Assembly: GCA_022113835.1 (NCBI GenBank) | Contig: JAILWY010000001.1 | Coordinates: 4,092,001-4,156,000, forward strand | Reading direction: 5' to 3' | DNA: 64,000 nt | Origin: Atopsyche davidsoni | Taxonomy: Eukaryota > Arthropoda > Insecta > Trichoptera > Hydrobiosidae | Part shown: positions 31,576-43,659 of the stretch, one piece after another | How positions within the stretch are numbered: position 1 is the first letter of the stretch | Layout: the number at the start of each line of letters is the position of its first letter | The notes under the pieces: generated by a model | The model's input: the letters and a program-made list of their open reading frames with translations, nothing else | Told to the model about the DNA's origin: nothing | Database searches by the model: none | Made by a program: the position numbers and the translations under genes

Positions 31576-33875
31576 ATCAACTCAGTTTGTAGGGTCATCA
31601 GCATTCGTGCTTTTAAAGCTTATTTTATTCAGAAATTTATAACAACAGAAATATGTCGCAGTCTTCATGATGCCTCACGTCTTGTTTGAAGTAAATCAAG
31701 AGCTGCAGATAATAATGTCAGTATAGGAACGTTGGCAGGCGTAGTTGGCAATGTTTTACGATGGGGAACGTATTCCCTTGGCCTCCGTGCAGCGGGACGC
31801 TTTCCGTCTTATTAAAGCCTTCTGTGAGCCGAGCGGGGCGTAAAATGTTTATACACTTTTTATATACTTGAAAGCGTGAGGATGATCGTAACCTCTTTAT
31901 GGAATTGATCTCGTATATGGATGCATGCATATTTACGACCTTTGATGTGAGATTCAATAAATATTTTTTTTACATAAATTAACCTTGCAAATAATCATCA
32001 CACTTAATTTGATAAAATAAGAATTCCAAGATGTTTAACTTAATTAATCCTTGAAACTTTTTTTTCTCTGTAGATAACTGATTTTTTATGATTCTCTGAA
32101 ATGATAGAGATGGACTTTGGATGTGCTATTTACTAGTAAAATTACTGTATGTAAGGGTGGTTCTCATCACACGAAATAAATTCAAACCATTCCTGCAAGT
32201 GTTATATTATATATCATTATATGATAAATAATATATTTTTCAACTAACTTGCAAATATTTTAGGAATTCCCCAATCACGTACATAGAAAACATAAACAAT
32301 CATATTTAATTCAAATAGAGATGGAAGCGAAAATTAACCACAAATCTTCCACTACAGCAACATTAGTCTATCTCGTTTTATTATACTGGCTGTGGAGAGT
32401 CGTAGACTAAGAAAGACGCTGGATCTGATCGAGAGGCTTCTATAAATTAACAGTCAGAGCTGGTAAAGATATAAGCTGCGGCTTCAGAAACTCGAAGCTC
32501 TATCTTGATCAATCACAGTACCATTATTTTAGGGGAAGACTAAATACAATTGTATTTCTCTAGAAACATCTCGTTTGTTTTATGTTAGTAACGTAAAGAG
32601 TGCAAATATATTAAAAGCTATTGACTTAACTTATCTCTTATGCTATCTTAAAATTTATATCAGATAAATTGAATTTATTTAATAAAAATATATTATGTTT
32701 CCAATAATCTATATTTGTAATTTCATTAACTTTAATAACATTGTTAAATCCGTTAATTTGATTATTATAATTATAATTTAAAGCTTGCTATGTCTCGTTG
32801 CATATAAATTAGTGGTCGGTTTTGTAAACAGTCTTTTTAGTTTTTCAATTTAAAATAGATAATGCAAAGAAGGCCAAACACCTTTGGAGGTCAAATTTAA
32901 AATTTTTGTGGTTACATATGGAAGAGAACAGGGTAAACAGTCATATTCCAATAAAGTTATAGCCTTGTATTTCTGCGCCTCATCCATTACCGTATCTGGA
33001 AAGTTTATATAGCTATCATTATTTTACTGGCTACTTTTACAAGGAGACTCTTTTGAAATTTAGTATCCCTTTAACAATATCCCTTTAACAATATCCCTTA
33101 TATTTTTCAAGTACAGTATGCTATAAAAATAATAATTTTACTGCGCTATCAACATACTTAACGTAAAATTTCATCGCAATAATCATTTATTGAATGTAAA
33201 TAATGGTTGTATAGCTATCAAATACGTAACAAAATATCATGAGCTCTGTATAATAACTGTGGTTATTAGAATACTTCTTGCTTATTACATCACACTTTAT
33301 ATAATTGAAAACATAATCACTCTCACAATGTTTATAATAAAACCTGTAGTTAAAAAAAAAAAAATATGCACTTTATCCTTAGTAATTGCGAATATATCTT
33401 CACCCTTCACATTGTATGTATATATAAATAATAATCTTAAATTGTATTTTTTGCTTACTAAGAGTAATTAAAAGTTTATGAAAGAGTACATAATTTTAAT
33501 TGAACATAAAAAAAATCACTTCACAAACTTTTATTTTTTACTTTTTTTGTTTCAGAAAAAATTACAAACTTTTACTACCAAAGAAAAGATCAATGACGAC
33601 CCTTGCATTGGAAAACTAAATTTTTAACATTATTTATGTACGCGGGTCGAGACAACTCCGCTAGGGGAAGATAATTCACTTTTTATGTACCTTATTCAAT
33701 TTTCATATTATTTCTAAAAATAAGAATGCTGAGGTCAACGAGTCTTGTGTTTTGTAACTTTTGTAGAGAATACCAATAGATTTATATATGTTTTGTTTTA
33801 TTCATATTTACTACTTAGGTTACATCAAAATGCTTTTACTAGTAAAAATGAGCGAATCTCTAAAATGGTTAAAAC
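31576..33875. other. AT-rich sequence with one GC-richer patch
   Basis: No clear gene. The patch at 31725-31850 has a minus-strand acceptor-like GCTCACAG at about 31829 and two short open frames behind it. It could be an exon, but no domain is visible. A small tandem repeat is listed separately. Confidence 0.4.
33064..33100 (+). repeat. 14-bp tandem repeat, about 2.6 units
   Basis: TATCCCTTTAACAA occurs twice in full and once in part. Local slippage repeat. Confidence 0.85.
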
Positions 33876-33883
33876 TACTAAGG

Positions 33884-33900
33884 CGGTGGTGCCCAAAAAA
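33884..33900 (+). repeat. hAT left terminal inverted repeat
   Basis: CGGTGGTGCCCAA follows the TACTAAGG duplication directly. It differs from the usual CAG start by A to G at position 2. Confidence 0.6.
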
Positions 33901-34529
33901 ATAAAATATTCAGTAATAAAAATAAAAAAAAATTAGTCATTAAAAAAAAGTATATTTAGTAATTAAACAGTAAGCGCAAATAAATATATCGTTATAATTT
34001 TCCAGAAAATCATATAAAAGCTAGTTGAAATAGCATCTTATGGTGGCTGATCCCTTTGATGGGTCAATTTTCAAGTTTTTTGATAACTTTTTGCGAAAAA
34101 TCTACTGCATCAATAGAAGAAATGCAAATGTTTAAAGTTAGATACGTTCTTATTTATAAAGACAAGATTTTTTTATCTCTTGTAAATTTACATTTAATAT
34201 GATAAATATGTGTTTTCCCGATTAAAGTTTAGGAATTCGGAGATTATTAAAAAGTTTAAACAGTGTTAAAAAAATTGTTTTGATTTCCAAACTAATCTCT
34301 TTACCATAGGTTTATTTGTAATCTTTTATTTCAAATTTAATAAAGGACACCTAAATGCTTAGTGTTCTAGATCCATCGGTCATAATAATCTCCAAATTGC
34401 TAAACATCAATTGGGAAAACACATATTTATCATATAAAAAAATAAATTTATAAGAAAAAAAAAATATTTTGGGAAAAAGGAATGCATCTTACTTTTGGAA
34501 TTTATTTTTTTTCTATTGGTGCAGTATAT

Positions 34530-34640
34530 TTTTCGTATTCTACCTTGTTGTTTACAATTTTTAGCTATAAATGAACATTTTAAAGATGCTATTAAAAATA
34601 ATTATTCGTTGCATATTTGCCACAATTATCTCTTTTATAG
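34530..34640 (+). repeat. Internal direct repeat of the hAT element, 5' copy
   Basis: TATTTTTCGTATTCTA, TTGTTT, then ATTCGTTGCATATTT occur here and again at 37482-37580 after the gene, about three quarters identical. A weaker match is in the remnant at 24660-24720. These may be subterminal transposase-binding regions or an ancient internal duplication. Confidence 0.5.
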
Positions 34641-35131
34641 CCCACTAGTAATGCGTTCACGATATTGTTCAGATACTTGATGGAAAAGTTGCTGAATAAA
34701 TATAGCAGTGTCTTAGAGGTGGCTATGTAATGTTTACGTCGGCGTGAGTGATGGGATAGCTAGGTCGGTTTGTGCTGTTGTGGCGTATTGAATTCATCTC
34801 ACAATAAAAATGATTAAAATAATGGAATTAAATAAATAAATACGATGTAAAAATTGGTACGCCAATGGAGTTTGTGGGTTTTGAAAATATGTTCGGCTTA
34901 GGACAGGTACCGACGGGCAATAAAATTATTTTTGCCGAGTGCCGATGGGACAATAATCTTAATTGGGTTTTCAAGTCAGCGTCTGGTTTAGGGTGGCTAG
35001 TTACCTGAGTGGGTCTGATGTTTATGAAATAAACAAAATCACACCGACGTACCTTTTGGAGCTTAAGAAATAAGAACGTCTACCGTTACGGTCGCGTCGC
35101 CTTTTATTTAAAATCATTTGAAACCTCTGTA

Positions 35132-35320
35132 ATGGCCAAAAATTCCCGGGAGACGAGGGGAGCAATAAAACTGATTGTATTTGGCAAATATTCTGGAAAC
35201 GGAAAAACGTACACCGGTCGGGGTAGGAATCGTGGGTTTTTCGGAGACCTGATACACAGACCCTTCGTGGATCGTCGTGTCAGAGCGGCTAATCATTCAG
35301 CTCAGACGCCAGAGCAGTAA
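35132..35320 (+). other. Upstream small ORF in the hAT leader
   Basis: An ATG-initiated frame of 62 codons (starts MAKNSRETRG, basic, no known domain) ends 177 bases before the transposase ATG. It may be part of the transposase 5' leader or chance. There is no sign of a fused reading with the transposase. Confidence 0.2.
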
Positions 35321-35496
35321 GGACATTCAATCCATTCAGTTCTTCAGTGTTTGATTTTTAATTGAATTCAGTGACAAGACCGCGAAACTGAGGGAGGGAA
35401 ACCTGTCACCAGAGGAATAAGTCCCATTTAATTTGTTCTCGTCGTCAATTTTCATCAGTGTCGTGAATCAATATCATCGTATTCTTGAACCCCAAA

Positions 35497-37323
35497 ATGA
35501 GCGGATCAAATAAAAGACGACGAACCTACAGTTTTAATTCTGACTGGGAGGGATCATATTGTTTCGTCTATTTAAAAAATAATTGTTTGTGTTTGTTGTG
35601 CGGCAGTAGTGTTGCAGTGCCGATAAAACATAATGCTGAACGCCACTTCCAAACAGTCCATGCCACTTTTAATACGAGCTATCCACTTAAATCCGAATCA
35701 AGAAAAATGAAAATAAATCAACTAAAATCAAACCTGAATGCCCAACAGTCGGTTTTCACTAGGCCTGTAGTAAATTCTATAAAAGCCACGATTGCTTCTT
35801 TCAAAATTTCTCACCTGCTTGCAAAGAAAAAAAAGCCTTTCCATGATGGTGAGTTGATAAAAGAAGCATTTCTGGCAGGAGCTGATTGCTTATTTGAGGA
35901 ATTTCCTAACAAACGTGAGATTATGTCAGCAATACAAAACTTACAGTTGTCAGATAACACCGTGACAAGAAGAATACATGCCATTTCAGAGGACATAAAA
36001 ACTCAATTAAAGAGTGACTTGGAAATATGTGACTGGTTTTCACTACAATTTGACGAGTCTACAGATATATCAGACACAGCACATTTAGCAGTTATGGTGA
36101 GAATGGTATTTAGTAACTTTACTGTAAAAGAAGATTTACTAACAATATTGCCCATGAAAGGTCGAACAACAGGTGAGGATATCTATAACACATTTATAAC
36201 ATATGCGAAGTCAATAGATATGCCTTTACACAAGTTGTCTGCGATAACCACTGATGGAGCACCAGCAATGGTCAGTAATATCAATGGATTTGTAGCCCTC
36301 TGCAAGAAAGATAAGTCATTTCCAACTTTTATGTCGTATCACTGTATTATCCACCAGGAAGTTTTGTGTGGTAGAATACTACCCTTCGGACACGTAATAA
36401 AAATAGTCACAAAAATTGTCAACTCTATTCGAGCAGCGCCTTTGCAACACCGTCTTTTCAAGGCCTTATTAGAAAATTCTGATACTGATCTTATTCTACA
36501 CAATGAAGTACGTTGGCTCAGTAAAGGCAAAGTTCTTACAAGATTTATAAATTTAATTGAAGAAATAAAAAATTATCTCAGTTCTAAAAATCAAAATTTT
36601 ATTGAACTGACTGACCGTTGCTGGCTGGTGGACTTGGGCTTCATCACAGACATAATGGAAAAATTGAATTATTTAAACTTAGAGTTGCAGGGAAAAGGCA
36701 AACATATCGCTGATATGATAGGATCTGTAAGTTCGTTTAAAGCTAAACTGGTTTTGTGGATATCACATCTAGAGAGAAAATCACTTGGGCATTTTCCAAA
36801 TATGAAAACAATGATAGGCGACGGTGACATTGACTTGTCATCATTTGTTATCAACCTTCAATTACTTCAAGACCAGTTTGAAACGCGATTTCAACAGTTT
36901 TATATAATCAAGCCAATTGTCTCTTTTTTTATCAATCCATTTATTTACCAAGTAAACGTGACCGAAATAGCACGATATATTGCAGAGCTCATTCAAGAAA
37001 GGACGGAAGAATTAAAGCTAGAAATTTTAGACCTTCGAAATGACATTGTTCTAAAATCCAATGTATCAGATGAAGACTTCTGGAATATAGTTGACATAAA
37101 GAAATTTCCATTCTTGAAAAGAGCAGCATATAAAATTAAATCGTTTTTCGGTTCTACATACTTGTGTGAATCATTGTTTTCAACAATGAATATCATAAAA
37201 TCAAAGTACAGATCCAGACTTACGGATGAACACCTTGATGATTGCTTACGAGCAGGAATATCATCATACTCTCCTAATTATGAAACAATATTCGATGAAA
37301 TGCAGTGCCAACAATCACATTGA
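35497..37323 (+). CDS. hAT-superfamily transposase, intact, 608 aa (GTF2IRD2/ZBED5-like)
   Basis: Cut-and-paste transposase that binds the element's ends and moves it in the nucleus. The N-terminus has a basic KRRR (residues 6-9) and a BED-like zinc finger: C32-x2-C35 with H50-x4-H55. The RNase H-like core has the first Asp in LQFDESTDIS (D186), the second in AITTDGAPAM (D253), C283-x2-H286, and RW at 339-340 in HNEVRWLSKGK. The hATC dimerisation region at about 515-595 holds the third acidic residue in TYLCESLFSTM (E558). Length fits the family. I start at the ATG at 35497; the frame is open a few codons further up but has no earlier ATG there. There are no introns, frameshifts or stops. The gene sits inside 4.2 kb with hAT ends and identical 8-bp flanks, so it is a transposon gene. 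Host domestication is possible but not suggested by context. Confidence 0.9.
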   Translation: MSGSNKRRRTYSFNSDWEGSYCFVYLKNNCLCLLCGSSVAVPIKHNAERHFQTVHATFNTSYPLKSESRKMKINQLKSNLNAQQSVFTRPVVNSIKATIASFKISHLLAKKKKPFHDGELIKEAFLAGADCLFEEFPNKREIMSAIQNLQLSDNTVTRRIHAISEDIKTQLKSDLEICDWFSLQFDESTDISDTAHLAVMVRMVFSNFTVKEDLLTILPMKGRTTGEDIYNTFITYAKSIDMPLHKLSAITTDGAPAMVSNINGFVALCKKDKSFPTFMSYHCIIHQEVLCGRILPFGHVIKIVTKIVNSIRAAPLQHRLFKALLENSDTDLILHNEVRWLSKGKVLTRFINLIEEIKNYLSSKNQNFIELTDRCWLVDLGFITDIMEKLNYLNLELQGKGKHIADMIGSVSSFKAKLVLWISHLERKSLGHFPNMKTMIGDGDIDLSSFVINLQLLQDQFETRFQQFYIIKPIVSFFINPFIYQVNVTEIARYIAELIQERTEELKLEILDLRNDIVLKSNVSDEDFWNIVDIKKFPFLKRAAYKIKSFFGSTYLCESLFSTMNIIKSKYRSRLTDEHLDDCLRAGISSYSPNYETIFDEMQCQQSH

Positions 37324-37343
37324 CATTGATATTTCTTTTTTTT

Positions 37344-37349
37344 AATAAA
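37344..37349 (+). terminator. Polyadenylation signal of the transposase gene
   Basis: AATAAA 20 bases after the stop codon of the transposase, after a T-rich run. It is the nearest canonical signal downstream. Confidence 0.5.
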
Positions 37350-37481
37350 TAATTTTTGTAGTAGGTTGATAGATTGGTTTTTTAAAAATCAGCCAATAAA
37401 AACATTAAATTACAGCCAATATAAACATTAAAATTAAATATTGTTGGTGCATTAAACTCTTAATAAACTTAGTTGGGACCC

Positions 37482-37580
37482 CAACTGATATTTTTCGTAT
37501 TCTAACCTGTTGTTTGAAATTTTTATCAATAAATGTATATTTTAAATCTATATATTTTATTCGTTGCATATTTACCCCAA
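37482..37580 (+). repeat. Internal direct repeat of the hAT element, 3' copy
   Basis: Partner of 34530-34640, same orientation, with shared TATTTTTCGTATTCTA and ATTCGTTGCATATTT strings. Confidence 0.5.
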
Positions 37581-38069
37581 TTTGACAAAATTACCAAAGC
37601 TTTATACTATTATTTACTACTACTAATTATTTATTTAATATAAAAATATAAACGTAAGTATTTTTTGTGCATTATGTATTATTGACTATGTCCAACTAGG
37701 TGTGCCACAAGTTTCTGGTTTTTTTTTTATCAATGAAAAGTGGATAATTTCAAAAGAAATACAAACAAATGGTTTATTCAAAGTATCGCCCCTCGCTAGC
37801 TACACATTTTTGCCATGTCTCTGTCAGTACACGAATACCGTGACAATAAAACGACGCGTCGGACCGAAACCATTCATCCAACCAATTTTACACTTTTTCG
37901 AAATTGCTATGTGAAAGCCAAAAACTTAGTAGCGCTTCTAGAAACATACAATTTTTTTTTTTTTTGCCGGGCTTTGGAACTTCGTTCGGGAGTAGAAAAA
38001 TACCTTGAAAAAAAAATGGCACCCGCCGCCCTGAAATGACCTCTTGACCTGAAATGTGCTCTTGGGTCC

Positions 38070-38089
38070 AAAAAGGTTGGGGACCCCTG
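38070..38089 (-). repeat. hAT right terminal inverted repeat
   Basis: Ends AAAAAGGTTGGGGACCCCTG; its complement, CAGGGGTCCCCAACC, is a classic hAT terminus. The TACTAAGG duplication follows. Confidence 0.8.
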
Positions 38090-38097
38090 TACTAAGG

Positions 38098-41000
38098 TAT
38101 ATATAAATATTTGAAAAACCAATTGTAATACTAATAGAGAGTTGTTCTTTACTATAATCAATTTCTTAAAGAGAAAGCTCGCGTGCTGTCTGTCTGTTCA
38201 TGGATCTGTTTATAAAAATAATTATTTTAGGAATGCTTTATAAACACAGTGGTAATAAAGTTGTATTCATTTCGGTAGCATTCATGTTTCATTAAGACTT
38301 TAAAATACAGTTTCTAGGACATAATAAACATTAACAACATCCATAAACGCCATTCTGTTTATTTCTCGGTAGATTTAAAGCACCTAAAGTCGATTCATAC
38401 AAATTGGAAAATATGCCGCGTCCTACACGTGCTTTGGGTTGTTTTCTGTTTATACTGTTGGCACTCCGGATTCAATCTAAAAGCTACGAGAGGAGCTTTT
38501 AACTTTTGATCGTAAAGATTTATATTGGTGTAACTTTGGAATAGTTCGGATTCCCATTATGATTAGATCAGAAGATCAATCAAAATTTAAAAAAATCTTT
38601 TAAACTTACGTAAAATTTGAGACATATTTTTAAAAAACTTAACTTAATATTTATTCATATTGACACTCCATAAATCTTATCAAAATAATTTTTAAATCAA
38701 AATACTCAGTTGACATATTTATTTACTTATTTTCTTCGTGTATAACAATTACAATTCAGTAAATAATTAACTTTTTGTGTTTAACAATCCAGCTTGTAAA
38801 TATCTCGAAGGCCTTTTTCACTTTAGTGTTTAAAATAAATATGCATGTTATTATCGATTATATATATCTTATAAAATTTAATATTAAAGTAGTGAGTGTG
38901 TAAATAAATAAACGGTGTATTTTCGTTTTTATTTATTTTGGAAGTCATTTGGTTCAAATATACAAAAATAACATAAGTTTCTAAATAAATTTCCTAATTC
39001 TAGAACGCTTACAATTATTATCTATTTAAAATAATATATATTAAAATTAATTTACACGTGCGTTTTAAAGCAGCAGTCCAAAAGGTATCAAACTGAAATG
39101 CAAAAACAAATCATACTTCCCTCTAGGCACTTATTTGATATTATCTTCGTTCTCCGAGCTTTGCAAAAAGAGCTTAAGTTTACCTGTATGTGTTATTTTA
39201 AAAGTCCAAAGTAAACAGGAAGTAAAAACAAATCGTTTCAAGTTTTGTTCCCAGTTCAGTCGTTACCTTTTAAACCTTCATTGGGCACTGAAGAGTATTT
39301 GAACTTATTTTATACAGCACTACGTAAGATATTTGTAAATTTTAATTTACTACTGAAACTGTTTGAAATAAGCAAAAACATAAATGTATAACTTCAGAGC
39401 AATAAATAATATTCTAAATAGACAATATATTCATAATTTTAAGTGTAAATGGAGACATTTTTATATTTACTATTATATGAATTCGTGGAATTGAAGTAAA
39501 TTTTAACTAATGATTTTTTTTAAAAACATATCTGACAAAAAAACAAAAAAAAACTGATATGTACATTATATTTTATAATACAAGTATTAATGCAAGTTTT
39601 CATGTTACATTCTTGGGTATATGATGTTTTCTATAATTTTTATTATTAATATGAGATGAAAAAAACCAAAATTCATATTTTTAAAACGTCTGATATTAAG
39701 CATAGCAAATGAAACCGTTTATTCAATACATTAATAAGTTTATTAATACAAGCATTCGAGTATATAATACGATTGTTGCCCTCAAAGCAGAATATAAACC
39801 CCTTAATGCGATCTCAATTTGTTTTTTCGTTAATTTTACCTCAATTTTAACTAACCGATATATATTTTGTGCTTTTAATTGTATTTAAGAAGCAAATTTT
39901 AAAAAAATGTATAGGTTTGTATTTTTAGTTCAGACAATTCTGCTCAGAGTATATAAACTGCTTTTGGACTAAATGTGTAAACCTGTGGCGTCAAAAACCT
40001 TTTCTGACATGTGTAAATCTTAAGGTTGAGGCTTGGATTTTTCATAAAATTTCAGGCTGGCGCCACCCTTAACAATATAAATGGAGATTTTACACATTTT
40101 CGTTTCACTAATATGTCCTTCAAAATCCAAGATGATGTGCAATATAGGAATATTCATATTTATTACTTTTAGGAACAATTTATTTATGTTGGTTTAAATG
40201 GCAAAAATATTTACAAAATATACTTTAAAAAGGTGATGGAAGCATATTTGCTTAAGGATAATAAATACATTTTAATTGACTTCAAATGATGCAGTTATAT
40301 AATAATAGGGAATTAATTATAAATAATTCATAATAATACCTAAAAGTTGTGCTTTATAATTAAAAATAATTGAGTAATAACTGTGGAAGATTTATATGTA
40401 TTTTATTTTTAATTGTTAACATTTCCAAGGTTGTAATTTAATTACAAATTTAAAAATATTACCCAAAAAAATAATATTGTAAATAAATACATTTGCATTG
40501 AAATACATTAAATATTTGCATGTGTTTCTAATTTATTAAATATAATCGAATTCAAATATTAAATATATTTTAAAAAAAAAGTAAAAATCGTTTATTGATC
40601 TTACAAGTCTATATTAATTATATCAGCATTTAAAACTGTTATAATTATGATAAATTATATATGCGTTTGGTATTTCAATTATTATTTAAGTATTCTACGG
40701 GAAAAAAAAACATAACATAATGAGAAGTCTTATTATATTCATTCAGATGCTGTAAGTATTTTGGTAATTTAATTTATTTCAAATAAAAAAACAACCGTTG
40801 TCGGCATGATTTTCCATTGAAAACAATAAAAAAGCATGTTAAAAAAACAGCATCAAAGAAACCTGCTATCTCAGACCTATCCTGTTTTATTTCTCTAAAC
40901 TCTCCGAATTTCCCTTACAGAAGTATTTTCACTGATTTTATTCAAACAATAGATCAACTCCCACTTGTAGCAAGCACACACGCCCTATAAGAAAGGTTGC

Positions 41001-42455
41001 TATAAACTTATAAGAAAAAAAAGTTTTTTATTGACACCTGTTTAAATCACCGCACGGCACCAATTCCTTTCTGGTATCACGCCGCTTTGTTTTGTTTTTT
41101 TTATTAACGGTCACATAATTCTCCACACAGAATACTTGGAGTTTTCCATTTCACCACAGTTTTATGAACTTTGCACATAGTTTAAAACTCCTTAATTAAA
41201 AGTTTCTACGTAAATTCACTGATGTATTCTATTTTAATTTATATTCGGAGTAAAATGAAGTAGTTTCATTTGTCATGTCCTTTTTTTGTTCTTTATATAC
41301 AGTCTTTAAGGCAGCATAATCTGGTCAAGATCCTTAGAAACTTTATCCTTTACAAATGATCCAGTCACATTCTTTACGATAGACTTAAACCTTATAAATA
41401 TCACTGTCGGGCTTATTATACATCTTTACAAGTACTCAATGACGTCATGTTGTCTTTTTAATATTTTAACGTACGTTTATGCTTATTTTTTAATAAGCCA
41501 ATAATCGTTTTAATATAAACCCAAAAATACATGTTAGCATCTTTATTTTAAACCAATAACACGCTTACGCAAAACTTTATACACACATACCTTGGACGAT
41601 TTGATTTCGGTAAATTCCTTCAAACTATTTTGGATTGTAGCCAAAAACAGTAGTACTCCATAATAATAATTGCTTTACCGGTTAGCAATCTTCAATAAGA
41701 GAAGGCATTAGATAAAGAAAATAATCTGATAATACCAATGTGATAGGTTCTACTCAATACCCAGTGATAAAGAGAATCACTTTTATCAATTCGACTTCAT
41801 TCGGCCCGAAGGGTTGAATCTTCAATTTTTTTCACAATAATTTTTTTTACGCTTCTACAAACAATACCTAACTTAATTTCAGAATATAAAAAATCAAGTT
41901 TTCCGTTTTTCAACACGAAATGACACCAAGCACCCTTAAACATATGTAAAATAACGATTAACTCTACATGTGTATCATAACACGTACAATCCATTCTTGT
42001 ACTTAATTTATTCCCCTTTTTTCGCTTTAGCATCCAGCATGTACAAGAATAGAATTTCACTGTGTTAACTCATTAGCTAAATAGGTTAAGCTAAATTCAG
42101 TTTAAATGGCGTCAATTACAAAATGCAAAACTAAAAAAATAATTAAAGTACATACTGTAGAGTCAGATGCAGAATATGGTAAATGCGCACACTTTACTTA
42201 TTGCATTGCAACCTGCACCGAGTTTTAACGTGATTTCATCAAGATTAGTACATTCGCCATAACTTTTAAGGTTTTGTTTGCAGTATTTAATTTGTTATCT
42301 AATGCCATTGCTTAAATGTACGTTACTGTATGATTTCATGTATGACTTATGTTAGCACCACGTTTACATTTTATGATTTCTAAATGTCTCCAGATTAGCC
42401 GCTTCTTGTGGTAAATTCCATTGGATCTTTGGTATTCTTTACAGCTCTTTGTTCT
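38098..42455. other. AT-rich desert
   Basis: About 4.4 kb with only short, low-complexity frames (longest minus 41797-42060, Lys- and Cys-rich, unrecognised). I see no gene, repeat or RNA. Confidence 0.5.
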
Positions 42456-42623
42456 TCACAGAGAGGTTTCGTAGATGACGATCTGCACTAGGGGTGGGGA
42501 GGTCTGGTCGGGGGAAGGGGTGGCCAAGTCTCTCAGAACTGCTTCCATGGCGGCTTCCCATTCCAACCGCTTCTGAGCGGCTATCTCCGTGGGCCTTCCA
42601 GGTGTCAAACGCGGCATGCTCAC
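42456..42623 (-). CDS. Candidate 3'-terminal exon, unknown protein
   Basis: On the minus strand an acceptor-like tract TCTTCTTTCATAG lies directly before 42623. The following frame is open for 55 codons to a TGA at 42456-42458. It begins VSMPRLTPGRPTEIAAQKRL, continues with an acidic, probably helical WEAAMEAVLRDL, and ends with a Pro/Ser-rich tail and VQIVIYETSL. Composition is protein-like and base content is much higher in GC than the surroundings. An alternative minus frame, starting upstream of the tract, overlaps it. I recognise no domain, see no polyadenylation signal close by, and cannot place an upstream exon. Confidence 0.35.
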   Translation of the reverse strand: MSMPRLTPGRPTEIAAQKRLEWEAAMEAVLRDLATPSPDQTSPPLVQIVIYETSL

Positions 42624-43059
42624 CTATGAAAGAAGATAGATCAGTTGTTACTCGATAGCAAATAAACAACTAATTCACAAAATTAAAGGCTTCTAGTAAG
42701 ACATGTCTAGTATTGATTCTTGATTGAGAAGTTTCCGGTTTGAACTCCATCTCGATAAGTGAATTCCAAACTGAAGTAATGATCTCACGTCCGTTTCAGT
42801 CTGGCCGAAAACATTCTTTATCTGTATATACTAACTCTTTTTCATTATACATTAGATATAAGTTAAACAAAATAAAATATGTAGTGTTTTTATATCTAAA
42901 TAATTATGATCCATTAAAACGCGTACTAAATAAAAAAAGCTTAACTTTCAAGGGTTACAATAAAACTCAAAGCAATTCAATTTAAAAACGCGTAAAAACT
43001 TCATCAAAGCAACCTATAAACCCCAAAAGCTGACTGTTAAATTATCTGAAAACATTATG
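42624..43059. other. AT-rich sequence, possible intron
   Basis: No gene seen. A weak tRNA-like CCGGTTTGAACTCC near 42735 could be a SINE B-box. Confidence 0.35.
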
Positions 43060-43372
43060 GCGATTCACCCCTGCCGCAATAAAGCGCCGCGGCTCTGGAC
43101 TTCATGACAATATTGAAACCGGGTCAGTGGAAACATTCAGACAGCCGTAATATTAAAAATCCCGAATTTTGATAATCACCGGATGATCTCACGTGCCGCT
43201 GAGCTGGCGTGTCGCCGCCTCTCACAACAAAAAGGGCGGCACGAACACCCCGCCCCATAAAGTGCGGCCGTCCTTCAAAGGCTTTGGCGCTGCCACAGTG
43301 AAAAATCGCGTCCACCCTGACGCCGCTATGGACATTCACAATAAAGATGCGTTGGATTAAAGAAGACATCTT
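43060..43372. other. GC-rich island with an 81-codon minus-strand ORF
   Basis: A CpG-rich patch of about 300 bp in AT-rich DNA. On the minus strand an ATG at 43367-43369 opens 81 codons to 43124, with a reading such as VNVHSGVRVDAIFHCGSAKA followed by Gly/Arg-rich sequence. It has no recognisable domain, and the context before the ATG is a poly-A stretch. It could be a first exon or CpG promoter of a host gene, or a piece of an unidentified element. The candidate exon at 42456-42623 lies on the same strand, about 0.5 kb further along. Confidence 0.3.
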
Positions 43373-43439
43373 TTTTTTTTCTTGTTGATTATATTTATTT
43401 GTAAGAATATTTTTTACAGTGAATTTATATAACTCAGTT

Positions 43440-43480
43440 TGATAATGCCAACTTCAAAGGTTGGCGAAACCGGTTACCAA
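43440..43480 (+). ncRNA. Hammerhead-like motif (Penelope-type), degenerate
   Basis: TTGATAAT is followed by a perfect 6-bp stem (GCCAAC, loop TTCAAAG, GTTGGC) and then GAAAC. This is the layout of a hammerhead ribozyme core (CUGAUGA, stem II, GAAA), with two changes in the first box. Such motifs are known from Penelope-like elements. No reverse transcriptase is nearby. Confidence 0.3.
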
Positions 43481-43659
43481 TAAAAATTAACAAGTGGAAA
43501 AATCACAAAATATTAAATTCACTAAGTACTCTTTGTCAAAAATATTGATTACGTGAATTTATATGTTTATTTTTATGTTTTACATACTAATCTGGAGAAC
43601 ACTATCATTATCAATGCAAAACTTTTTTATTTAAAAATAAATAATTATAAGGAATGAGA

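Larger units (their letters stand above)
33876..38097 (+). mobile_element. Complete hAT transposon, 4206 bp, with perfect 8-bp TSD
   Basis: The element spans 33884-38089. TACTAAGG occurs on both sides, at 33876-33883 and 38090-38097. The left terminus CGGTGGTGCCCAA and the inverted right terminus CAGGGGTCCCCAA agree at 10 of 13 positions. In the middle lies one uninterrupted transposase gene (35497-37323). About 1.6 kb of non-coding sequence lies before the gene and 0.77 kb after it. Direct repeats of about 100 bp at 34530-34640 and 37482-37580 flank the gene. The intact frame and identical target duplications suggest recent insertion and possible activity. Confidence 0.8.
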
